Positions 31,338-37,074 of a stretch of DNA of 37,074 bases are shown here, piece by piece. The DNA comes from a virus. Position 1 is the stretch's first letter. The number at the start of each line of letters is the position of its first letter. The stretch lies in the IMG/VR virus record IMGVR_UViG_3300013131_000113, positions 1 to 37,074 of that record; one strand, given 5' to 3'. The position numbers and the translations under genes are program-made. Under the pieces are notes generated by a model, which made no database searches, was not told where the DNA came from, and saw only the letters and a program-made list of their open reading frames with translations.

Positions 31338-31346
31338 TGATAAATA
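31338..31346 (-). promoter_or_regulatory. Putative late promoter TATTTATCA for 31335
   Basis: The minus strand reads TATTTATCATTATG, with the box ending two bases before the ATG at 31335. Confidence 0.55.
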
Positions 31347-31400
31347 TTTTTTGTTTATCTTTGTGTGATGATAGTCAAGTTATGTACCAAAATCAAATTA

Positions 31401-31466
31401 CTGACAAAATGTCAGGTCAAATTATTTTCGTGTGACAGATTGTCAAAAGATTTGGAATTGTCCAAA
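31401..31466 (+). promoter_or_regulatory. Three palindromic half-site pairs upstream of clpC (candidate operators)
   Basis: Two copies of TGACA-N3-TGTCA (31402-31414 and 31433-31445) are spaced 31 bases apart start to start, about three helical turns. A third palindrome, TTTGGA-N4-TCCAAA, covers 31451-31466 and overlaps the -33 element. This is a strong layout for a dimeric repressor or activator. A TATCTTTG at 31356-31363 may mark an extra upstream promoter but has no clear -33. Confidence 0.6.
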
Positions 31467-31482
31467 TTTTGATTAACCTTTG
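31451..31482 (+). promoter_or_regulatory. Host-type promoter for clpC
   Basis: TTTG at 31451-31454, a 20-base spacer and AACCTTTG at 31475-31482 (one mismatch to TAnnTTTG). The ATG follows 17 bases after the -7 element. Confidence 0.6.
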
Positions 31483-31499
31483 TAAAAAATTCAAATACT

Positions 31500-33497
31500 A
31501 TGAACGAAACAATGGACGACGACGACAAAACCACCAGCAGAAAGAAATCTGAATCGGGAACCCCCGTGTTGGATAATTTCTCACGGGATTTGAACAAGTT
31601 GGCAACCGAAGGCAAACTCGACCCTGTCATCGGACGGGAACGGGAAATCCTCCGTATTGCTCAGATTCTCTCCCGTAGGAAGAAGAACAATCCAATTATC
31701 TTGGGTGAACCCGGTAGTGGTAAGACTGCTATTGTCGAAGGATTGGCAATGAAGATTGTTCAAGGGGAATGTCCCAAGAACTTGTTGGACAAACGTATCG
31801 TTACTTTGGACCTGACCGCTGTGGTTGCCGGTACCAAGTATCGTGGACAGTTTGAAGAACGTCTTAAGGTTATCTTGGAAGAACTTCAAAACAACCCCAA
31901 CATCATCATCTTCATCGATGAGATTCACACCTTGATTGGTTCAGGTAATTCATCAGGTTCTTTGGATGGTTCCAACATTTTCAAACCGGCTCTTGCTCGG
32001 GGTGAACTTCAATGTATCGGAGCTACCACCTTGGATGAATACCGTAAATCTTTTGAGAAGGATGGAGCTCTTGAGCGTCGATTCCAAAAGGTTATCGTTG
32101 ACCCATCAACGGTTTCTGAGACCATCGAGATTCTCAAGAACATCCGTGATAAGTACGAAGCCTATCACAAGGTTTCATACTCGGATGAGATTGTCGAACT
32201 CTGTGTCAAACTCGCAGACCGTTACATCACAGACCGTGAGTTCCCTGACAAAGCATTCGATATCTTGGATGAGGTTGGTGCTCGCTCCCAAACCGACCAA
32301 AAAATTCCCGAGTCAATCGAGAAGCTCAAGAAGGAGGCTGCAGATGTGAAACAACAGAAGATGAACGTTGTTAAACGTCAGAATTACGAACAAGCGGCTG
32401 AGCTCCGTGACAAAGAACGTAAGGTCTTGGCACGACTCGAAGCTGAAAAGAAGAAGTACGAGGAAGAGTTTGCCTCTACTCGTAATCCCATCTCCGCAGA
32501 ACAAGTCTATGATGTGGTTTCCTCGATGACCAAAATCCCCGTGAATAAGATGTCCATTGACGACACCAAGGCACTTATCAACATGGATAAGTCTATTCAA
32601 GGTAAGGTCATTGGACAGGACGAGGCAATTGAGAAAATCGTCAAGTCCATTCGTCGTAATCGTATTGGAATCAAAGACCCCAACCGACCGATTGGTTCGT
32701 TTATCTTCTTGGGTTCAACGGGTGTTGGTAAAACACACTTGGCTAAACAAATTGCCAAAGAGATGTTTGGCTCTGAAGATGCTCTTATCCGAGTGGACAT
32801 GAGTGAATACCAAGAAAAACACACCGTATCTCGTTTGGTTGGAGCACCTCCAGGATATGTGGGTTACGAAGAGGGTGGACAACTTACCGAACAGGTAAAG
32901 AACAAACCTTACTGTGTAATCTTGTTCGATGAAGTTGAGAAGGCTCACAAAGACATCTTCTCAATCCTTCTTCAGATTCTTGACGATGGTCACGCAACCG
33001 ATTCACTCGGTCGTAAAATCAACTTCAAGAACACCCTTATCATCATGACCACAAACCTTGGGGTCAAGAAACTTCAAGACTTCGGTTCAGGTATTGGCTT
33101 CTCGTCCAACAAGTACTCAAACGAGGAAGCTAAGAAACAAATCCTTATGAAGGAAATGAAGAACTTCTTCTCTCCTGAATTCTTGAACCGTATCGATGAC
33201 ACCATCGTATTCAAGACCTTGAACAAGGAGAATATCGACCAAATCGTTAGTTTGGAACTCAACAAACTGATGGGACGTATGAAGGAGTTAAAGTACGAAT
33301 TCACTTACGACAAAACTTTGGTTGATTACATTTCCAAAATCGGTTTCGATGAGGTCTATGGAGCACGTCCTATCAAACGGGCAATCCAAGACAAGATTGA
33401 AGACTACATCTCAGAATTGGTTCTCACCGAGAAAATCAAGGAAGGGAAGAAGTACAAACTTAAAGTCGAAAACGAGGAAGTGAAACTCGGTAAGTAA
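31500..33497 (+). CDS. clpC: ClpC-type double AAA+ unfoldase without N-domain
   Basis: The protein has 665 residues, shorter than cellular ClpC (about 810-850), because the N-terminal Clp repeat domain is absent: only a 20-residue charged tail precedes TPVLDNFSRDLNKLATEGKL. AAA1 has Walker A GEPGSGKT (69-76) and Walker B FIDE (138-141). The middle domain carries a UVR-like helix, NYEQAAELRDKERKVL (295-310), which marks ClpC rather than ClpA. AAA2 has GSTGVGKT (405-412), pore loop GYVG (452-455), LFDE (475-478) and IGF (532-534), the ClpP-docking loop. It should therefore unfold substrates and feed host ClpP. Codons lean to G/C third positions (AAG, CTC, ATC), unlike neighbours, which suggests recent transfer. 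A terminator follows. Confidence 0.92.
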   Translation: MNETMDDDDKTTSRKKSESGTPVLDNFSRDLNKLATEGKLDPVIGREREILRIAQILSRRKKNNPIILGEPGSGKTAIVEGLAMKIVQGECPKNLLDKRIVTLDLTAVVAGTKYRGQFEERLKVILEELQNNPNIIIFIDEIHTLIGSGNSSGSLDGSNIFKPALARGELQCIGATTLDEYRKSFEKDGALERRFQKVIVDPSTVSETIEILKNIRDKYEAYHKVSYSDEIVELCVKLADRYITDREFPDKAFDILDEVGARSQTDQKIPESIEKLKKEAADVKQQKMNVVKRQNYEQAAELRDKERKVLARLEAEKKKYEEEFASTRNPISAEQVYDVVSSMTKIPVNKMSIDDTKALINMDKSIQGKVIGQDEAIEKIVKSIRRNRIGIKDPNRPIGSFIFLGSTGVGKTHLAKQIAKEMFGSEDALIRVDMSEYQEKHTVSRLVGAPPGYVGYEEGGQLTEQVKNKPYCVILFDEVEKAHKDIFSILLQILDDGHATDSLGRKINFKNTLIIMTTNLGVKKLQDFGSGIGFSSNKYSNEEAKKQILMKEMKNFFSPEFLNRIDDTIVFKTLNKENIDQIVSLELNKLMGRMKELKYEFTYDKTLVDYISKIGFDEVYGARPIKRAIQDKIEDYISELVLTEKIKEGKKYKLKVENEEVKLGK

Positions 33498-33504
33498 AAG
33501 GAAA

Positions 33505-33528
33505 GGGGGACGAAAGTCCCCCTTTTTT
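33505..33528. terminator. Bidirectional terminator between clpC and the peptidase gene
   Basis: GGGGGAC (33505-33511), GAAA loop, GTCCCCC (33516-33522), T run to 33528, and A-rich sequence on the left for minus-strand use. Confidence 0.9.
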
Positions 33529-33529
33529 G

Positions 33530-34360
33530 TTAGAATACGTAACTTTTATATTTTGGTATTCCCTTTTCTTTGTAGTGAAGATTACATCCAAGAGAGGCAA
33601 TCATCTTTCTACCCATCTCAATTCCGTTTTCCACATCTTCAACCACCACGTATTCGTTGGCGGAATGGTAATCGTAATATCCGATTGAGAAGTTGATACA
33701 TTGAAAGTCAAACATTCCTCGTAGGGAATAGACATCAGTGTAGGGGTGAACCATATATTGTTGTCTTCCACCGGTCCCTTCGGTCAAGATATTATCACAG
33801 ACCTCAAAAAACTTGGATTCACGTTCAAAGAGTTGTTGACCGAAACAATATTCGGTAACCATCCAATTCTCGGGAGCATCAAACTGAATACCATAACCAA
33901 CGTTTTTGAAAAACTCAGGGTCGGCTTTCATTGAACCGTGACAACCTGTTTCTTCTGACACAAAGAATGCCGCTTTCAAATCGGGGAGTTCTTCCAATAG
34001 GGTAAGACAAGCAAAGACGCCAGCCTTATCATCACCACCGATTCCTGTGGGGTTTCCGTGGTTGTTATATGCTTTTAGAGCCAACTTAATATCCTCTTGT
34101 GCGTTAGGGAGGTATTCCTCTTTTACGTTGATGTCTTCCAAGTGGTGAACCGTGTCGGTATGAGAAATGACACAAGGAAACCATTCAACATTTTGGTCTG
34201 ATTGTTTTGTGGCATACACATTCAGGTGTTCGTCAACATAATGTGGAATTCCTTTTTCAGAGAGCCAATTGGTAATAAATTCAACCATCAAACCTTCTTT
34301 GTAGGTTTTGGTTGGAACAGAGAGAACTTTCTTCAGAAGTTCAAATTTTTCAGGTGTCAT
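33530..34360 (-). CDS. M20/M28-type zinc peptidase
   Basis: The protein has 276 residues. The metal-site order fits the M20 (peptidase T-like) and M28 co-catalytic zinc fold: SHTDTVH (His67, Asp69), IGGDDKAGVFA (Asp110 or 111), SEETGCHGS (Glu136-Glu137, acid/base and ligand), QFDAPE (Asp161) and YDYHSANEYV (His232). The usual M20 dimerisation lid domain seems lacking, given the short length. It would release amino acids or cut small peptides in the cytoplasm. It lies convergent to clpC, with a host-type promoter upstream, suggesting peptide recycling after ClpCP degradation; that link is inference. No signal peptide. Confidence 0.85.
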   Translation of the reverse strand: MTPEKFELLKKVLSVPTKTYKEGLMVEFITNWLSEKGIPHYVDEHLNVYATKQSDQNVEWFPCVISHTDTVHHLEDINVKEEYLPNAQEDIKLALKAYNNHGNPTGIGGDDKAGVFACLTLLEELPDLKAAFFVSEETGCHGSMKADPEFFKNVGYGIQFDAPENWMVTEYCFGQQLFERESKFFEVCDNILTEGTGGRQQYMVHPYTDVYSLRGMFDFQCINFSIGYYDYHSANEYVVVEDVENGIEMGRKMIASLGCNLHYKEKGIPKYKSYVF

Positions 34361-34375
34361 GATATAATCTTTTCA

Positions 34376-34407
34376 CAAAGATAAAGAAAATTATCAACAA
34401 TTACAAG
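34376..34407 (-). promoter_or_regulatory. Host-type promoter for the peptidase gene
   Basis: On the minus strand CTTG (34404-34407), a 20-base spacer and TATCTTTG (34376-34383) fit the Bacteroidota consensus. The ATG at 34360 lies about 15 bases downstream. Confidence 0.65.
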
Positions 34408-35712
34408 TTAAGAGTTGTTGAATGAATCTAACAATTCTTCAAATGAAACGTTATGTGTTTTACCGTTATAATCCATAATGATTAATTTGTTGTCCTCGGG
34501 TCTTATTTTTTGTATTTCAATCGGACCCTCAACATACAATCCGTTTGGAAAACGAAAATCCTTTTTTTCAAACAATTTTGGTACTTTTAATATTTTGTCA
34601 CGAATTACAACTCCTTCCTTTAAGGGACCCGATTTTATTTCCTGTAACATTTGAGTGAAGACTCTATTTAACCCTTCCTCCAATTTTTTTTGTTCATCAT
34701 CTGAATATACTGGGTCTAAAGCATGAACGTCAGTAAACTCATAATTGTTAAACGATTTTTTGAAAATTGACCTCAAGACATCCGTTAGGTTGAAATAAGT
34801 TTTAGAATTTGTTAAACCTCTTGCCATCAAATTTGACGCCCTTGTAATTAAATAATCCCCTTCGAAATCATAAATGAAACCATAATCGGAAAAATACTCG
34901 AAGAAACTTTTCTGAATAAACCTTTTGTTGGCGTTGAATGTACCATCATTATCGTACTCCAATTGGTATTGTAATATATCATCAACTAAATCAGGAAAAA
35001 AAGTTTCAAAAACTTTTGCGTTCACATCCTCAGTTCCGGCTTCCAACTCTACATAGGGAGCTAAAAAGGATTGAATAAACCAAACTTTTTGTTCAGGGTC
35101 CCTTGTCCACAGATAGTAGTTTCTCAATTCATCACCATTGCGGAACACACTCCAATTTTCATACACATCTTCTAAAGAAAAAAAATTGTAGTCCTCCTGA
35201 AACATAATATTATTTATGACTTTAATATCTTCATCGGATAAATCAGTTATTTCGGCAAGTTGCTCCAAATTATATCCAAAATAAATCTCAGAACCACCAA
35301 AATTTCCGTCTTTTTCTTTTTTAATTATATCCATCACTTGAGGATATTTGTTCTCTAACACCGTTGAGTCCCCATTCTTTATAAATGAATTCAAAGAATA
35401 TAAAAAGAAACCATTTTCGGCGATGATGGAATAGTAAGCACGTCTGAATTCTAAATCACCCACTAGAAAAGGAATTGCGTACATCTCGTCATTACGAGAG
35501 TTGAATATACGGTCCACCTCTGTGTCTTTCAAAATTATGGAAAATGAGTCGTATTGTCTTAAAACAAAAATACCACCCAACTTTTCGTAAGCAACTAAAT
35601 TCAAATCCGCCCATGAGGTTTGGGGATACTGCTCGATTACTTCATCAGCACTATAATATCTTTTGATAAAATAGTTTGGATGTCCAACTATTGTCTTTAC
35701 GGGTTTTGACAT
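34408..35712 (-). CDS. Large hypothetical protein, 434 residues
   Basis: I do not recognise a family. The protein is acidic and aromatic-rich with no Cys pattern, no membrane segment and no signal peptide. Segments include PNYFIKRYYSADEVIEQYPQ, YFGYNLEQLAEITDLSDEDI, LRNYYLWTRDPEQKVWFIQS and a C-terminal beta portion, FRFPNGLYVEGPIEIQKIRP, that resembles a small SH3-like or KOW-like fold. It is a single gene with a TATTTATTG box and overlaps in promoter space with the divergent oxygenase gene. The early/late switch is visible there: late box on one strand, host box on the other. Confidence 0.68.
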   Translation of the reverse strand: MSKPVKTIVGHPNYFIKRYYSADEVIEQYPQTSWADLNLVAYEKLGGIFVLRQYDSFSIILKDTEVDRIFNSRNDEMYAIPFLVGDLEFRRAYYSIIAENGFFLYSLNSFIKNGDSTVLENKYPQVMDIIKKEKDGNFGGSEIYFGYNLEQLAEITDLSDEDIKVINNIMFQEDYNFFSLEDVYENWSVFRNGDELRNYYLWTRDPEQKVWFIQSFLAPYVELEAGTEDVNAKVFETFFPDLVDDILQYQLEYDNDGTFNANKRFIQKSFFEYFSDYGFIYDFEGDYLITRASNLMARGLTNSKTYFNLTDVLRSIFKKSFNNYEFTDVHALDPVYSDDEQKKLEEGLNRVFTQMLQEIKSGPLKEGVVIRDKILKVPKLFEKKDFRFPNGLYVEGPIEIQKIRPEDNKLIIMDYNGKTHNVSFEELLDSFNNS

Positions 35713-35735
35713 ATGACAATAAATACTTATCTTTG
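35704..35735 (+). promoter_or_regulatory. Host-type promoter for the oxygenase gene (decides its start)
   Basis: TTTTG (35704-35708), a 19-base spacer, TATCTTTG (35728-35735). Transcription would start near 35742, so the ATG at 35713 cannot be used and the ATG at 35743 is at or next to the first mRNA base. Confidence 0.75.
35717..35725 (-). promoter_or_regulatory. Putative late promoter TATTTATTG for 35712
   Basis: The minus strand reads AGTATTTATTGTCATATG, with the box ending four bases before the ATG. It overlaps the + strand host-type promoter for the oxygenase. Confidence 0.5.
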
Positions 35736-35742
35736 TAGAGTT

Positions 35743-36477
35743 ATGTTAAGTAATAAGACACTAAGAAACATCGACGAATACGCCAGAGCGTTTCAAACCG
35801 ACACACCATTCAATCACATTGTTATGGATGACTTCTTCCGTGAGGATGTCATAGATAAACTTTTAGATGAAGTTGAGTTTATCTCTTCTAACCCATCAGA
35901 AATTTGGAGATTTGTTGGACATGGGGAATACGACCAACATGAGTCACAAGTTAACAAAAAACAAATCTATGAATTCGGTAACATGTTACCAACTATGCAA
36001 GAGGTCATTAAGTATTTGAATTCACCTTTTTTCTTAGGTATTGTGTCCAAAATTACAGGTCTTGAAAACTTGACTCACGAATCAAATGGTTATGCTAACG
36101 CCGCGTACCACCAAAAAGGAAGAGGTGGAAGATTAGAAGTACATCATGATTTTAATGATAGCCAAGTTAGACCTGACCTTTTCAGACACGTAAATCTTTT
36201 GGTGTATCTAAATGCGTATTGGGACCAACTTTGGAATGGTGATTCGGAATTGTGGTATAAAAATATGTCAGGTCCTTGTAAAACAATTTCCCCTATAAGT
36301 AACCGTGTTGTAATGTTCAATATCGATAAAGCACCTCACGGTCACCCACATCCCTTGACTTGTCCTGATGGAATCACCAGAAAAAGTTTAGCTCTATATT
36401 ACTATAACAATAAAAAACCTGAGTTTGAATTAGTTAGTAGAGCAATTTGGAAATCTGAAATAGATAATTTGGAATAA
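35743..36477 (+). CDS. 2-oxoglutarate/Fe(II)-dependent oxygenase (prolyl-hydroxylase type)
   Basis: The protein has 244 residues from ATG 35743. FNHIVMDDFFREDVIDKLLD is the usual start of P4H-like proteins. The iron ligands are clear: H134-x-D136 in GRLEVHHDFNDS and the distal His (H199) in APHGHPHPL. Arg213 in TRKSLALYYYNN is the 2OG-binding residue. VNLLVYLNAYW is the jelly-roll core. It hydroxylates a side chain (Pro, Asp, Asn or Lys) or a sugar or base. Phage 2OG oxygenases are frequent in marine T4-like genomes. The promoter places it among early, host-type units, so a host or ribosomal target is possible; this is not proven. Confidence 0.88.
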   Translation: MLSNKTLRNIDEYARAFQTDTPFNHIVMDDFFREDVIDKLLDEVEFISSNPSEIWRFVGHGEYDQHESQVNKKQIYEFGNMLPTMQEVIKYLNSPFFLGIVSKITGLENLTHESNGYANAAYHQKGRGGRLEVHHDFNDSQVRPDLFRHVNLLVYLNAYWDQLWNGDSELWYKNMSGPCKTISPISNRVVMFNIDKAPHGHPHPLTCPDGITRKSLALYYYNNKKPEFELVSRAIWKSEIDNLE

Positions 36478-36499
36478 CACCATTCAATACTTATCTTTG
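36468..36499 (+). promoter_or_regulatory. Host-type promoter for the tmRNA
   Basis: TTTG (36468-36471), a 20-base spacer, TATCTTTG (36492-36499). A 21-base stretch (36486-36506) is identical to 35722-35742 at the oxygenase promoter. The first tmRNA base (36519) lies 19 bases after the -7 element, leaving a short 5' leader for RNase P to remove. Confidence 0.75.
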
Positions 36500-36518
36500 T
36501 AGAGTTCTTTGAAATAAT

Positions 36519-36907
36519 GGGGGTGACCGGTATTGATTGGCAGGGTTAGTCATACGGGGCATGCGGTGAGAAGTTTCCTATCACCTTAATCTACGGAGGC
36601 AAAAACCAAACGGCGAAACTTTCGCAAAACTCGAGGCAGTGGGTCTTCTCTCTGCTGAGGAAGTTACTGTAGCCTAAGGCTATATTAACAATGGGTCGAT
36701 GGACATATAACCTAGAAACAGAAGTCCCTACGGTGTGGTTTCTACCTTAAAAGGAATGGAGGTTATGTTTGGTGTTCTACCGATTTGAGTGAACACCCCA
36801 CAGTTGCTGGTGACGATGGCAAAATAGAAACCAGATATTTCGGAGGGTGTGAAAAACCCTGACCTAAGCATGTAGTCCTTTATGGGTAGACTGAGCAAGA
36901 CGCGGGT
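36519..36907 (+). ncRNA. ssrA: tmRNA (SsrA), 5' exon up to the T-loop
   Basis: The 5' end GGGGGTGACCGGTATTGATT matches the tRNA-like acceptor and D-arm start of tmRNA. GGGGCATGCGGTGAG matches the conserved helix that follows. PK1 is formed by GGTGA/TCACC, with loop GTTTCC pairing with GGAGGC (36595-36600). The 3' part CCTAAGCATGTAGTCC and GACGCGGGT matches the downstream helix and the T-arm of bacterial tmRNA. tmRNA rescues stalled ribosomes with SmpB and adds a degradation tag. The T-arm is cut after GCGGGT at 36907 by an intron, so the molecule cannot work until spliced. The acceptor 3' half is beyond the window. Confidence 0.92.
36612..36677 (+). other. tmRNA tag reading frame (21 codons + TAA)
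   Basis: Counting about 11 bases after PK1, as in E. coli, gives the resume codon GGC at 36612. The frame reads GETFAKLEA, continues VGLLSA and ends EEVTVA, with TAA in the loop of a perfect hairpin TAGCC-TAA-GGCTA. The start GET agrees with the Gly-Glu start of Bacteroidota tags. The end VTVA differs from the usual LAA. The other two frames give basic or over-long peptides with no stop in that hairpin. The frame is inferred. Confidence 0.7.
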
Positions 36908-37074
36908 TAAGAATCGAGCCCCTTCATATCGTGAGATATGTCGAAAATCGGATGAATTCAGGGGAAGTCCTTCGGGATAATCCTGAGCCAAGCCTGGTAG
37001 GAACAGGAAGGTGCAGAGACTAGTGGGTGGTAGACGCTTCTACCGTAATACCACATTAGCGTCCGACATCTTGA
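36908..37074 (+). ncRNA. Group I intron (IC3-like) in the tmRNA T-loop, 5' part
   Basis: P1 forms between exon GGGU plus U36908 and AGCCC (36917-36921), with the diagnostic U-G pair at the 5' splice site after 36907. P2 is CATATC-GTGA-GATATG (36925-36940). The core follows: GAATTCAGGGGAAGTCC (P4), a UUCG-capped P5, ATAATCCTGAGCCAAGCC (P4'/P6) and GGAAGGTGCAGAGACTA (P6'/P7). These match the order and wording of tRNA introns such as that of cyanobacterial tRNA-Leu. A P8-like hairpin (GGTGGTA/TACC) starts at 37026. The second P7 strand (expected TAGTCC-like), P9, the terminal G and the 3' exon lie outside the window. An open frame in P8 or P9 cannot be judged. Confidence 0.87.

Noticed and set aside
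35713-35742. Longer start of the oxygenase gene
   Set aside because: This segment contains the host-type -7 element and spacer; transcription would start after it, so the ATG at 35743 is used.
36728-36991. Minus-strand 87-residue frame
   Set aside because: Lies across the tmRNA 3' part and the intron start, where RNA structure explains the sequence.
1-37074. CRISPR array, tRNA genes, IS elements, attachment sites
   Set aside because: No regular spacer repeats, no cloverleaf in the few intergenic gaps, no transposase and no integrase or direct-repeat pair was seen.

Overview
The window is a 37-kb piece of a large T4-like (Straboviridae-like) tailed-phage genome whose host is most likely a member of the Bacteroidota. 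The phage assignment rests on a block that follows T4 head-gene order, read leftwards: terminase large subunit (gp17-like), portal (gp20), prohead protease (gp21), scaffold (gp22) and major capsid protein (gp23). A gp55-like late sigma factor and a gp5-like OB-fold baseplate protein support it. The host assignment is an inference from four things: promoters of the Bacteroidota TTTG / N19-20 / TAnnTTTG type, the lack of Shine-Dalgarno sequences, a bS21 gene, and a DUF4494-like protein. The DNA is AT-rich and genes are packed with ATGA-type overlaps.

Layout. 1-5702 (+) is a run of glycan-related genes (sugar epimerase end, two methyltransferases, a DUF6165-like protein, two glycosyltransferases) with PhoH and a degenerate HAD-like protein among them. 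5702-6854 (+) holds the late sigma factor and a small acidic-tailed protein. 6856-12716 (+) is a tail/baseplate block. 12781-15213 is a mixed stretch: HNH endonuclease, a single-membrane-span protein and small unknowns. 15259-24879 (-) is the head and packaging block, interrupted on the other strand by a small bS21 (ribosomal protein S21) gene. 24888-30833 (-) holds unknown virion-like proteins, a Thr/Pro/Ser-rich fibre-like protein, a nucleotidyltransferase and a KTSC protein. 30877-37074 is an accessory region: a double-UVR protein, an N-domain-less ClpC, an M20-type peptidase, a large unknown, a 2OG-Fe(II) oxygenase, and a tmRNA whose T-loop is interrupted by a group I intron running off the window.

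Two promoter vocabularies are visible. Thirteen first genes, most of them virion genes, carry TATTTAT plus one or two bases just upstream of the ATG, which suggests a late promoter for the gp55-like sigma and very short or absent leaders. Five takeover-type units (13297, clpC, peptidase, oxygenase, tmRNA) instead carry host-type TTTG-N19/20-TAnnTTTG promoters.

The most interesting theme is phage control of translation and protein quality control. The bS21 paralogue, the intron-interrupted tmRNA with an unusual 21-codon tag, the ClpC unfoldase that keeps a ClpP-docking loop, the UVR (McsA-like) adaptor candidate and the peptidase could together form a tag, unfold, degrade and recycle pathway. 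That linkage is inference; the individual gene calls are mostly firm.
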